Assembly: GCF_025200715.1 (NCBI RefSeq)
Contig: NZ_CP104143.1
Span: 1,116,001 to 1,180,000 of the forward strand
Length of the DNA: 64,000 bases
Direction: 5' to 3'
Origin: Rhizobium sullae
GTDB lineage: Bacteria; Pseudomonadota; Alphaproteobacteria; Rhizobiales; Rhizobiaceae
The notes under the pieces were generated by a model. The model worked only from the letters and a program-made list of their open reading frames with translations, was not told the origin of the DNA and searched no databases. The position numbers and the translations under genes are program-made. Below are positions 9,601-16,717 of this stretch, one piece after another. Within the stretch, counting starts at the first letter, position 1; every line of letters starts with the position of its first letter.

Positions 9601-10383
9601 CTTGGCGAAACCAGCGTGCGCGGGCTGAACCTCGCGCTGCTGCCACCGCTGCTTGCGGCAACGGATCCGATGCAGGACCAGCTCAATGCGGGAAAGATAC
9701 ATCCGATCGTCGAGACGCTGCTCAACAACGGCGAGGCGAAACTTCCGCCTACGGGCATTCCGTTCAATATCACCGACGGTGTGCTTCGCGTCCAGAATGT
9801 CACCGTTGCCACCGAACTCGCCAAGGTCACCGGCAATGCGCAGCTGAGCCTCCCGCAAGAGCGTATCAACGCATCGCTGAACATTGGTCTCAATCCAGGC
9901 GAGGAAGCGCTTGCGGGCGCTGAGCCCGCGCTGCGGCTCAATTATTCCGGGTTGCTTGCATCGCCCGGCCGGACGATGGATGTAACCGATATTGCCGGAT
10001 ATCTGTCGCTGCGTGCATTCGAACGCGAACGCCGGCGTGTCGAGCGTCTGCAGTCGAACGTCCTGGAAAAGCAGCGTCTGCGTCGCGAGGTGGCGCTTTA
10101 CAAGTTCAACGATGCGGAACGCGCAAGAGCCGCAGCGATCGAGGCCCAGCGCAGGGGCGAAGAGCAGCGCCTGCGGACGCTCGCTGCCGAAGCTGCGCGG
10201 CAAAAGGCCGAGGCGGAAGCGAAAGCCAAAGCGGAGGCTGAAGCCAAGGCAAGGGCAGACGCCGAGGCGAAAGCAGCCGCGGAAGAGGCGGCGCGGCGCG
10301 CGCTGCAGCTCAACCAGCCGCCACCGATAACGGGCAATCGATTGAATTTTGATGCCTTGCCGGGCGTGCCGTTGCCGCAGTGA
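6649..10383 (+). CDS. AsmA family protein (large, inner-membrane anchored)
   Basis: 1244 residues. An N-terminal membrane anchor (FLVFLGGVIVVVLFVALLAP) is followed by the AsmA signature region (SRIIGKKVTVHGTVDARLLP, then TLHDVRVG) and a long beta-rich periplasmic body. A C-terminal AsmA-like module lies at about residues 960-1130 (SGEMRLGETSVRGLNLALL, DGVLRVQNVTVATELAKVTG). The last 100 residues hold a highly charged Ala/Lys/Glu segment (repeated KAEAEAKAKAEAEAK-like units, about 1175-1220), probably helical. AsmA-like proteins are bridge-forming lipid-transfer or envelope-biogenesis proteins. The gene is monocistronic here, and converges on the small RHH gene with 8 bp between stops. Confidence 0.9.
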   Translation: MLELIGRFLVFLGGVIVVVLFVALLAPLFIDWTDFRMNFEDQASRIIGKKVTVHGTVDARLLPFPAVTLHDVRVGQESDGQPVVQIEQFAMDAELAPFLSGEALIFDMRVVNPKLRLRLLKDGTLDWMRGSRPEIPAKTVILESVHVTGGDVQFIDDQSGRARHITGLNAEMSARSLAGPWRIEGDAALDGEHGSFSISSGQPDETGALQVRTQLIPGQRPVKIDLDGQLKLIDRKPNYQGLISAAVENRGTAKSVENNVLPPRLKGRFELTNERIRLSEYRMEIGSVEDPYVITGEATLDTGNAPEFLLIADGQQIDVNRIGNQGAGGKTARDPGQSARQRLNSLISIIAQIPVPQVPGKASVKLPAIVAGDTTIRDVQLDLQPAGNGWTIDNAVGTLPGRTQVEGQGQLTLRGEPSFNGRITVASNQPSGLASWLAGSVDPAIRQLKQAGFSADVSLTHQRQSFNNLEIAIGPATLKGKLERQALENQSPLLNVDLAGDALDLDALRALTGLFTGQDAGENVLDHKITAQLKADKFSAFGVEAENVETSFTIADGALAIDKLVAKNLAGAELTATGRAEGSLLDYKGSGEITFKSADPGSFVTMLKEHLPQHPVMDRLVRNAAWYTNTALRGALTLGGDEGDGLALTLAGVSNGSRVNLDYRMSDLLALTGAGTTSLEATLENSTTSILFGQAGLDPLPIEADANGRLALKVQATGTDPADASLTFATDRTSFTANGKVDVRPGNFMNGQIGVSLESADLDPYLVMNGIALPQMGTGLPFGLQTTATVDGDKIVFSDLKGHAAENQFSGALTVDRKTDRTTASGELALDRADATWLGEAVYGPMTDAATGNFSTAALGQPVFKDMDVNLKFSAKELWPGWSAALTGFTTNVVYKGDELQLNDMKGGWDGGQLSGNLLFTNAEGTGFFQTKLSLADSDLAGVVWPRDGAPVANGKFGLSLGMEASGKTMTELLSSLTGSGEMRLGETSVRGLNLALLPPLLAATDPMQDQLNAGKIHPIVETLLNNGEAKLPPTGIPFNITDGVLRVQNVTVATELAKVTGNAQLSLPQERINASLNIGLNPGEEALAGAEPALRLNYSGLLASPGRTMDVTDIAGYLSLRAFERERRRVERLQSNVLEKQRLRREVALYKFNDAERARAAAIEAQRRGEEQRLRTLAAEAARQKAEAEAKAKAEAEAKARADAEAKAAAEEAARRALQLNQPPPITGNRLNFDALPGVPLPQ

Positions 10384-10391
10384 AGGCCCGC

Positions 10392-10604
10392 TTAGCTGCG
10401 GTTTTTCAACCAGCTCAAGACATGGATGCGCAGCGCGGAGGAGAGGTTGCTTTCCGGCGCACGGTTATCGTCGATTTCGGATATGAGGGCCGCGAGCGGA
10501 ACGGCGCGGGCTGTGGCGATGGCCTTCAGCTCGGCCCAAAATTCGTCTTCCAGCGAGAAGCTGGTGCGGTGCCCGTGCAGGCTGGCGGAATGTTTGCGGA
10601 TCAT
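10392..10604 (-). CDS. Small ribbon-helix-helix (RHH_4-like) protein
   Basis: About 70 residues from MIRKHSASLHGHRTSFSLED, with a start at 10640 (12 extra codons) also possible. The core HRTSFSLEDEFWAELKAIA and LAALISEIDD match the strand-helix-helix layout of rhizobial ribbon-helix-helix proteins, which dimerise to bind DNA. It ends SNLSSALRIHVLSWLKNR. It is the last gene of the minus-strand run ssrA-sspB-DUF4169-RHH, a neighbourhood I expect to be shared among Rhizobiales. Target unknown. Confidence 0.75.
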   Translation of the reverse strand: MIRKHSASLHGHRTSFSLEDEFWAELKAIATARAVPLAALISEIDDNRAPESNLSSALRIHVLSWLKNRS

Positions 10605-10701
10605 CAGGCTTTCCGCAGGCCTGTTTTGCGGAGTTGACAAGTTGAGTGAGGAAACGCCGCCAAGCGATTCATTGCGGGTTCTTTTCGGCTTCGATGCGCC
10701 G

Positions 10702-10896
10702 TCATTCGCCGCCTTCGTCTTTTTCGATCCGGCCCTGGCGGTGCGCTTTTTCGGCCTTCTCGTTCAGTGCTTTGGTCAGCTGTTTTTCGGTCTTGGTACG
10801 GCCGAAACTGACACGATTCTGCTCGGCCTGTTTTTCCTTTTCGGAACGGGCCTGCTTTTTCTTGAACTGGCGGAGATTGATGATCTCGGCGCTCAT
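10702..10896 (-). CDS. DUF4169 family protein
   Basis: A 64-residue, highly charged protein beginning MSAEIINLRQFKKKQARSEK, with a second conserved block ENRVSFGRTK-like (QNRVSFGRTKTEKQL). This is the DUF4169 pattern. Composition is Lys/Glu/Arg-rich with no membrane segment or signal peptide. It sits between sspB and the RHH gene, same strand, with gaps of 64 and 60-100 bp. Function unknown; co-occurrence with sspB is the only clue. Confidence 0.8.
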   Translation of the reverse strand: MSAEIINLRQFKKKQARSEKEKQAEQNRVSFGRTKTEKQLTKALNEKAEKAHRQGRIEKDEGGE

Positions 10897-10960
10897 GGCT
10901 TACCTCCATCCGGCTTGGAAAAGGGCACATGAAAAGGGAAGCAGATGCTTCCCTTGGTAA

Positions 10961-11473
10961 TTACTGCTTCTTGCGGAAGGCGTCGAGCGAGACGACGGAT
11001 CCCGGCTTCTTCTCGTCGCCCTCGGCGGGTTTTGCCGCAGGCGTTTCTTCGCTTTTTTCGGGTGCGACCGGATAGGCGGTGATTTCGCCCGCGGGGACTT
11101 CCTCAGCGTCCGTCAGCGGCACATCGAATTCAAGCTCGAAATTGACGGAAGGATCATAGAAGCCGCGGATGGCATTGAAGGGGATGACCAGCTTTTCGGG
11201 CACGTCGGAGAAGGAAAGGCCGATCTCGAACAGCGATTCGGTGATCTTCAGATCCCAGAACTGGTGCTGGACCACGATGGTCATCTGTTCCGGATACTTG
11301 GATTTCAGATGCTGCGAGATGCGGACGCCGGGTGCGCCGGTCAGAAACGTGATGAAGAAATGATGGTCGCCGGGCAAGCGGCCCGTCGTCGCGACTTCGG
11401 ACAAGACCTTGCGGATCACGCCACGCAGCGCGTCCTGTGCCAGAATGTCGTAGCGGATGTGGTCCTGCCCCAT
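10961..11473 (-). CDS. sspB: SspB family ClpXP adaptor (alpha type)
   Basis: 170 residues. The N-terminal domain (MGQDHIRYDILAQDALRGVI, GDHHFFITFLTGAPGV, ISQHLKSKYPEQMTIVVQHQ) is the alphaproteobacterial SspB fold that binds tmRNA-tagged substrates. After an acidic Pro/Ala-rich linker (about 115-155), the tail PGSVVSLDAFRKKQ is the ClpX-docking peptide. The protein tethers ssrA-tagged, incompletely synthesised proteins to ClpXP for degradation. It lies directly downstream of the ssrA gene on the same strand, placing the tag-encoding RNA and its adaptor side by side. Confidence 0.93.
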   Translation of the reverse strand: MGQDHIRYDILAQDALRGVIRKVLSEVATTGRLPGDHHFFITFLTGAPGVRISQHLKSKYPEQMTIVVQHQFWDLKITESLFEIGLSFSDVPEKLVIPFNAIRGFYDPSVNFELEFDVPLTDAEEVPAGEITAYPVAPEKSEETPAAKPAEGDEKKPGSVVSLDAFRKKQ

Positions 11474-11599
11474 ACTTTTCCTGTCTTTCTTTGGTTCGGA
11501 AGTCTTTTCACAAGGGTATATGCCATGTCCGGCGGCCTTGGGAAAGGCAAAGTGTCCGAGTCATCTTCACAAACAATACATGATTTGGGCGGCAGGGAG

Positions 11600-11930
11600 A
11601 AGGTGAAGGCTTCTGTTGCCAGGTGCCTTCGGACCCCGCCTTAAGGTGCTAACCAAAAGGACTTAGAGCGGAATTCCCGCACCGCCGTTAGGCAGCGAGA
11701 GCGTATTCCTTAGCGTTGTTGTCGTTTGCAACTACACTTGTGACCCGATAACGGCGGTATCATGCCGAGCAAAAAGTCGATCTTTACACCCTTGTCGATC
11801 CTGTTTCGCCCCCATCAAAAGCAGTCGTGAACCGGCTGTTTTTGGTGGAGGCGCCGGGTACCGCCCCCGGGTCCAATAGGTTTATTACATCGCTCATTTA
11901 TCGCCATAGCCGGTCCGAAAACCGGCAAGG
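11600..11930 (-). ncRNA. ssrA: tmRNA (two-piece, circularly permuted)
   Basis: Reading the minus strand, the acceptor piece comes first. It has a hairpin (GCCGG...CCGGC near 11910-11927), a T-arm region (GACCCGGGGGCGG near 11860) and the 3' end GGCGCCTCCACCA, with CCA ending at 11843. An intervening segment of about 30 nt follows, then the coding piece, whose 5' end GGGGGCG (11813-11807) can pair with the acceptor 3' strand. The coding piece then reads GAAACAGGATCGACAAGGG as in other tmRNAs, carries the tag frame, and ends near 11600-11640. A perfect 9-bp helix (CCGCCGTTA/TAACGGCGG) encloses the tag and includes its stop codon. This permuted layout is characteristic of alphaproteobacteria. 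The outer ends are approximate. Confidence 0.93.
11688..11729 (-). other. ssrA: tmRNA proteolysis-tag reading frame (ANDNNAKEYALAA-stop)
   Basis: Thirteen codons from GCA (resume codon) to GCC followed by TAA on the minus strand encode ANDNNAKEYALAA. The AND start, and the hydrophobic ALAA end recognised by ClpX, are the expected tag features. Confidence 0.96.
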
Positions 11931-12122
11931 GTGATATAGTGTTTTCCGAAGCGCATGAAAAGGGGATACGTCACAAAAGCGTTGCACGTGGCAGCAGAAT
12001 TATCGGGATAAGCCCTCTTCGCAGTTGGTTTGAGCGGCAGGAGCGCTTAAATTCGTTCAAGCGGAATCGGCAGCGGCCGGGTGGATTTTCTGCACCCAGG
12101 CTGCCGCACATTGGAGACACAG

Positions 12123-13040
12123 ATGCTTCGCCATCCTGAATATCAATATCTCGATATCATGGCCCATCTGCTGGAAAGGGGCGACCGGCGGATGGACCGC
12201 ACCGGCGAGGGCACACTTTCGACGTTCGGCGCGATGATGCGCTTCGATCTTTCTGACGGCAGCTTTCCCGCCTTCACCACCAAGAAGGTCTTCTGGAAGA
12301 CGGCGGTGAAGGAGATGCTCTGGTTTTTGACCGGACAGACGAACATTCAGTCGCTGCTGAAGGAAAACGTCAAGATATGGACGGACTGGCCGCTTGCCGC
12401 ATACCGCAAGGCAACCGGCGAGGAGATATCCCAGGACGCGTTCGAGAAGCGCGTTATCGAGGATGACGCCTTTGCAGCGAAATGGGGCGATCTAGGGCCG
12501 GTCTACGGCAAGCAGTGGAGGCGGTGGCTTGACCGGAACGGGGTGGAGCACGATCAGATCGGCGCGCTCATCCATAGCCTCAAGACCAATCCCACGAGCC
12601 GGCGCATGCTCTTCCACGCCTGGAATGTCGGCGAGATAGATCAGATGGCACTTCCGCCATGCCATATGACCTATCAGTTTCACGTTTCCGGACTGCAAAG
12701 CGGCCGCGGCCGGCCCCGGCTTTCCATGCTTGTGAACCAGCGCTCTTGCGATATTTTCCTCGGCGCACCCTTCAACATATGCCAGCAGGCGGCGCTCCTT
12801 GCGATGGTCGCGCAGCAGGTGCAGATGGATCGGGGTGAACTGATCTGGGTCGGAGGCGATACGCATCTCTACCTGAATCACCTCGACCAGGCCAAAGAGC
12901 AGCTTGCGCGCAAGCCGATGCCTTTCCCCAAGCTGCTGCTGACGCGCGAGCCCGACGGGATCGACGGCTATCGGATCGACGATTTCGAGGTCGTAGGATA
13001 TCAGTCGCATGACCGGATCGACGCCCCGGTCGCCGTTTAA
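12123..13040 (+). CDS. thyA: Thymidylate synthase
   Basis: 305 residues; the enzyme methylates dUMP to dTMP using methylene-tetrahydrofolate. Visible landmarks are DRTGEGTLSTFGAMMRFDL near the N-terminus (phosphate-binding Arg), the large-insert region EEISQDAFEKRV, GPVYGKQWRRW, the catalytic Cys in ALPPCHMTYQF, QRSCDIFLGAPFNI, and DTHLYLNHLDQAKEQLAR. It is longer than the 264-residue E. coli enzyme because of an insert at about residues 95-140, as in other longer forms. ATG at 12123 is chosen; the track-like upstream extension has no homology. folA follows 700 bp downstream on the same strand, completing the folate-recycling step. Confidence 0.96.
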   Translation: MLRHPEYQYLDIMAHLLERGDRRMDRTGEGTLSTFGAMMRFDLSDGSFPAFTTKKVFWKTAVKEMLWFLTGQTNIQSLLKENVKIWTDWPLAAYRKATGEEISQDAFEKRVIEDDAFAAKWGDLGPVYGKQWRRWLDRNGVEHDQIGALIHSLKTNPTSRRMLFHAWNVGEIDQMALPPCHMTYQFHVSGLQSGRGRPRLSMLVNQRSCDIFLGAPFNICQQAALLAMVAQQVQMDRGELIWVGGDTHLYLNHLDQAKEQLARKPMPFPKLLLTREPDGIDGYRIDDFEVVGYQSHDRIDAPVAV

Positions 13041-13052
13041 CGGGCGCTTGTC

Positions 13053-13268
13053 CTAGCGGGCCGAACGCTTGCCGGCGCGATCGGTAAGTGTCTGCTGACG
13101 TCGTTGAAGCTCGTTCATGACGTCCGCGAGCCTCGATGCCTCCTGTTCGTCCAGCCCGTCGAGAATCCGTCCGCCGAACGACGCCGGTGACTCTGTCACG
13201 TGGTCCCAGACGATCCATCGGTCCAGCGGGTCGCAGATCAGATCATATCGAGGCGTCACATTCGTCAT
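13053..13268 (-). CDS. Small conserved hypothetical protein
   Basis: 71 residues from MTNVTPRYDLICDPLDRWIV (or 73 from an ATG at 13274). It has an aromatic/acidic N-terminal half (RWIVWDHVTESPASFGGR) and a helical C-terminal half (EQEASRLADVMNELQRRQQ). There is no signal peptide or membrane segment. It lies tail-to-tail with thyA, 12 bp between stops. I do not recognise a family. Confidence 0.6.
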   Translation of the reverse strand: MTNVTPRYDLICDPLDRWIVWDHVTESPASFGGRILDGLDEQEASRLADVMNELQRRQQTLTDRAGKRSAR

Positions 13269-13284
13269 TCGCACCAGCCTTTCG

Positions 13285-13536
13285 TTATCCTTTCCGGATT
13301 AGGCCGACAGCCGTTAACAGACGCTTTCCGGGCTGCCCGAGCATGCGTTCCCTGAATTTCACCGGAATGATCGGAAATCCCATAAAATGCCAGGCGAATG
13401 CCGTACCCAAGCCTGTCGTTACCGGAGAACCAGCCTTGCCGCCCGTAACAACCCACGCGAAAAGCCCCGCCGCCATCGCGACGATAACGAGGTCGATGCG
13501 GCACGGCCGATTGTTTTGCGCTGATCCGTCTCCCAT
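13285..13536 (-). CDS. Small membrane protein, hypothetical
   Basis: 83 residues from MGDGSAQNNRPCRIDLVIVA. One or two hydrophobic stretches are visible (IDLVIVAMAAGLFAWVV and TGLGTAFAWHFMGFPIIPV), then a basic tail (KFRERMLGQPGKRLLTA). It is 17 bp upstream of the preceding small minus-strand gene and probably cotranscribed with it. No family recognised; the reading frame rather than homology supports it. Confidence 0.5.
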   Translation of the reverse strand: MGDGSAQNNRPCRIDLVIVAMAAGLFAWVVTGGKAGSPVTTGLGTAFAWHFMGFPIIPVKFRERMLGQPGKRLLTAVGLIRKG

Positions 13537-13739
13537 AAATATCAACTTAACGTAGCATTTTCTGGAGTAAAATCCAAACATGCGGCGTGGTTTACGAAAT
13601 GCGTATGCTGCGATGCGATGTCTCGCATTGAGACGTGCCGCAGGCGTGGGCGGCATTTCGTCGAGCCTTGTCTTGCTTGTTGGCCTGCCCGGCGGTAGAC
13701 CCGGGTGGACAGAGCCGTTATTTCAACCTCAGGAAGTCC

Positions 13740-14258
13740 ATGTCCGACATCAGAAAGATCATTGTCGTTGCAATGGCCGAGAACGGCGTTATCGGACGCG
13801 ACGGCGATATGCCCTGGCGGCTTTCGACCGATCTCAAGCGCTTCAAGGCGTTGACGCTCGGCAAGCCGATCGTGGTCGGGCGTAAGACATATGAGAGTTT
13901 CGGGAAACCGCTGCCAGGACGCCCGCATGTTGTGATTTCCCGGCACACGACGATCGAACATCCGGACGTGACGATGGCGCATTCTCTTCCCGAGGCGATC
14001 GGCATTGCCGAAAGGCTGGCACGCGAGGCCGGCCAGAGCGAGATCGTCATAGCCGGCGGCGGAGAAATCTATGCACAGGCAATGGCGCTTGCGGACCGTA
14101 TGTGCGTCACGCACGTGCAAACCCAAGTTGCGGGCGACACGTCCTTCCCGGCAATCGACCCCTCCGCCTGGATGGCGGTTGAAGCAATCGACGTGCCTGC
14201 GGGGGAAAAGGACAATTATCCGACCCGCTTCGTCATCTATGAGCGTCGCAGCGCCTGA
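13740..14258 (+). CDS. folA: Dihydrofolate reductase
   Basis: 172 residues; reduces dihydrofolate to tetrahydrofolate with NADPH. The N-terminus has IIVVAMAENGVIGRDGDMPW, with the Trp-loop and the active-site acid in LSTDLKRFKALT. NADPH-binding elements are KPIVVGRKTYESF, LPGRPHVVISR and EIVIAGGGEIYAQAM, and it ends FVIYERRSA. ATG at 13740 was chosen because homology begins there; 35 in-frame upstream codons were dropped. Regenerating tetrahydrofolate is needed because thymidylate synthase, encoded just upstream, oxidises it. Confidence 0.96.
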   Translation: MSDIRKIIVVAMAENGVIGRDGDMPWRLSTDLKRFKALTLGKPIVVGRKTYESFGKPLPGRPHVVISRHTTIEHPDVTMAHSLPEAIGIAERLAREAGQSEIVIAGGGEIYAQAMALADRMCVTHVQTQVAGDTSFPAIDPSAWMAVEAIDVPAGEKDNYPTRFVIYERRSA

Positions 14259-14407
14259 AAACGAAATATTTATCAATAAACATCGCCAAGTTCTTCATGC
14301 CGCGTTGAAAGCGGAAGCGGTGATACCTATAACGGTCACAATCGCTTAAGGCCTGCCGCCCCCGCAGGCACGATGCGATTGCGAGTTTAACAAACAACGA
14401 GGTTTTG

Positions 14408-15484
14408 ATGCCCTGGAGCAATCAGAATGGCGGCGGCGGTCCATGGGGCGGCGGCGGCGGTAATAATCAGGGACCATGGGGGCAGGGACCAAAGCGTCCA
14501 CGCGGCGGCCGGGGCGGGCCTCCCGATCTCGAAGACATCATCCGGCGCGGCCAGGATCAGCTGCGCAACATCGTCCCCGGCGGGTTCAACGGCGGCGTTG
14601 CGGTGATCATCGCCGCGGTTCTCGTTGTCTTCTGGCTTTTCCAGTGCATCTATATCGTCCAGCCGGACGAGCGCGGGGTCGAGCTTCGCTTCGGCCAGCC
14701 GAAGGAAGAGATTTCGACGCCCGGTCTGCATTTCCACTTCTGGCCGATGGAAACCGTCGAGATCGTTAAGGTGACGGTGCAGCAGCAGAATATCGGCTCG
14801 ACGTCCGCCTCGGCTTCGACGGGTCTCATGCTGTCCGGCGACCAGAACATCCTGAACGTCGAGTTCTCGGTCTTCTTCACCGTGATCGACCCGAAGGCCT
14901 ATCTCTTCAACGTCGAAAACCCGGCCGAAACGCTGCAGCAGGTCGCCGAAAGCGCCATGCGCGAAATCATCGGACGGCGACCGGCCCAGGATGCGTTCCG
15001 CAACAACCGCCAGCCGATCGAGACGGAAGTTGCCGCTATCGTGCAGGGCACGATGGATCGCTACAATTCGGGCATTGCCGTTACTGCGGTCACAATTCAG
15101 GACGTAGCGCCACCACGCGATGTCGCCGATGCCTTCGAAGAGGTGCAGCGCGCCGAACAGGACAAGCAGCGTCTCGTCGAAGAGGCGAACCAGTACGCCA
15201 ACCAGAAGCTTGGCCAGGCACGAGGCGATGCGGCACAGATTCGCGAAGCGGCAGCGGCCTACAAGGACCGTGTCGTGAAGGAAGCGGACGGTGAGGCGCA
15301 GCGCTTCACTGCCATCAACGAACAATATTCGAAGGCTCCCGACGTGACCCGAAAGCGGCTGTTCCTCGAAACAATGGAACAAGTGTTGAAGAATTCCAAG
15401 AAAGTCGTGATCGATGAGAAGCAGGGGGTCGTTCCCTATCTGCCGCTCAATGAGATCGGCAAACCCGCACGGCAGGGAGGTTGA
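14408..15484 (+). CDS. hflK: HflK, subunit of the HflKC membrane complex
   Basis: 358 residues. A Gly/Pro/Asn-rich cytoplasmic N-terminus (GGGGPWGGGGGNN) is followed by one membrane helix (GVAVIIAAVLVVFWLFQCIY) and an SPFH/band-7 domain (IVQPDERGVELRFGQPKEE), then a long Ala/Glu/Gln-rich coiled coil (EVQRAEQDKQRLVEEANQYA). HflK and HflC form a large ring around FtsH in the inner membrane and modulate degradation of membrane proteins. The ATG at 14408 was chosen rather than the TTG three bases upstream. hflC begins 3 bp after the stop. Confidence 0.95.
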   Translation: MPWSNQNGGGGPWGGGGGNNQGPWGQGPKRPRGGRGGPPDLEDIIRRGQDQLRNIVPGGFNGGVAVIIAAVLVVFWLFQCIYIVQPDERGVELRFGQPKEEISTPGLHFHFWPMETVEIVKVTVQQQNIGSTSASASTGLMLSGDQNILNVEFSVFFTVIDPKAYLFNVENPAETLQQVAESAMREIIGRRPAQDAFRNNRQPIETEVAAIVQGTMDRYNSGIAVTAVTIQDVAPPRDVADAFEEVQRAEQDKQRLVEEANQYANQKLGQARGDAAQIREAAAAYKDRVVKEADGEAQRFTAINEQYSKAPDVTRKRLFLETMEQVLKNSKKVVIDEKQGVVPYLPLNEIGKPARQGG

Positions 15485-15487
15485 GCC

Positions 15488-16420
15488 ATGAATTCGAACA
15501 GACTTCCCGTTATCATCATTCTGCTCGCCGTCGTGCTTGTCGTCGTTTATTCCTCGATCTTCGTGGTCAATGCGCGCGAGCAGGCAATCGTCGTGCGCTT
15601 CGGCCAGATCCAGTCGGTGAAGACGGAGCCGGGCATCTACTTCAAGCTGCCCTTAGCCTTCATGGATGCCGATCGCGTTCAGATCGTCGAGAAGCAGGCG
15701 CTGCGCTTCGACCTCGACAATATCCGCGTCCAGGTTCGCGGTGGATCGACCTTTGACGTCGATGCCTTCGTGATCTACGACATCAAGGATGTACGCAAGT
15801 TCCGCGAGACGGTGTCGGGCGACCGCGAGGCTGCCGAAGCGCGTCTTCGCACCCAGCTCGATTCGTCTCTCCGCCGTGTCTACGGTCTGCGTGACTTTGA
15901 TGCCGCCCTTTCGGACGAGCGCGTGGCCATGATGCTTGAAGTGCGCGACGACCTGCATGGCGACGCCGAAAATCTCGGCATCAATATTCAGGACGTGCGT
16001 ATCCGCCGGACCGATCTGACGCAGCAGGTGGCGCCACAGACCTACGGCCGCATGCGTGCCGAGCGTCTTGCAGAGGCCGAGCTGCTTCGCGCGCAAGGCA
16101 CCGAAGAGGGCCAGCGCCGCCGCGCCATCGCCGATCGCCAGGTGGTCGAATTCACGGCGGAAGCCCAGCGCGATGCGGAAATCATCCGCGGTCAAGGCGA
16201 TGCGGAACGCAACCGCATCTTCGCTGACTCTTTCGGCAAGAATCCGGCGTTCTTCGAGTTCTACCGCTCGATGGCGGCTTATTCCACAGCTCTGTCGTCC
16301 CAGGATACAACGCTGGTGCTGTCGCCGAATTCGGAATTCTTCCGTTATTTCGACAATCCTGCCGGTACGATGCCTCCGGCTCCGCCTCAAACGACGGCCC
16401 CTTTGGCCCCGTCAAACTGA
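15488..16420 (+). CDS. hflC: HflC, subunit of the HflKC membrane complex
   Basis: 310 residues. An N-terminal membrane anchor (PVIIILLAVVLVVVYSSIFVV) and an SPFH domain (NAREQAIVVRFGQIQSVK, EPGIYFKLPLAFMD) are followed by a charged helical region (RLAEAELLRAQGTEEGQRRR). The C-terminal motif AYSTALSSQDTTLVLSPNSE is typical for HflC, with a Pro/Ala tail added. It pairs with HflK encoded immediately upstream. Confidence 0.95.
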   Translation: MNSNRLPVIIILLAVVLVVVYSSIFVVNAREQAIVVRFGQIQSVKTEPGIYFKLPLAFMDADRVQIVEKQALRFDLDNIRVQVRGGSTFDVDAFVIYDIKDVRKFRETVSGDREAAEARLRTQLDSSLRRVYGLRDFDAALSDERVAMMLEVRDDLHGDAENLGINIQDVRIRRTDLTQQVAPQTYGRMRAERLAEAELLRAQGTEEGQRRRAIADRQVVEFTAEAQRDAEIIRGQGDAERNRIFADSFGKNPAFFEFYRSMAAYSTALSSQDTTLVLSPNSEFFRYFDNPAGTMPPAPPQTTAPLAPSN

Positions 16421-16430
16421 CACGTTAAGG

Positions 16431-16616
16431 ATGCAGGATTTCCTGACCGGAATTGCATTCTTTCTTATCATCGAGGGGCTGGTCTACGCACTGGCCCCTC
16501 GTTTTCTTGTCGAGATGGCGCGGCTGCTTCCAATGGTTCCCGAGCGCCAGCTTCGCATCTTCGGACTTGGCGCCGTGGTGCTTGGTGTCGCGCTCGTCTG
16601 GCTCGTCAGACACTGA
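16431..16616 (+). CDS. DUF2065 family small membrane protein
   Basis: 61 residues starting MQDFLTGIAFFLIIEGLVYA, with two hydrophobic helices flanking the polar motif PRFLVEMARLLPMVPERQLR. This is the DUF2065 (YjeT-like) pattern. It lies 10 bp after hflC. YjeT-like genes also occur in the hfl region of gammaproteobacteria, so a link with HflKC is plausible but unproven. Confidence 0.88.
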   Translation: MQDFLTGIAFFLIIEGLVYALAPRFLVEMARLLPMVPERQLRIFGLGAVVLGVALVWLVRH

Positions 16617-16717
16617 CGCAGATTGCACGGGATTTCTCGAAAAGGTGATTTCACGCTCCATCATTCCGCCCTATGTTGATGGTCAGACTGCCGCTTGACC
16701 GCATAAGAGGAAGCTTG

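Noticed and set aside
11939..12139. 66-codon plus-strand frame between ssrA and thyA
   Set aside because: It starts at the edge of the tmRNA gene and overlaps the thyA start; no motif or ribosome binding site.
14351..14369. Terminator after folA (GCCTGC/GCAGGC hairpin)
   Set aside because: Short 6-bp stem, no T-run, and hflK follows closely; could be chance.
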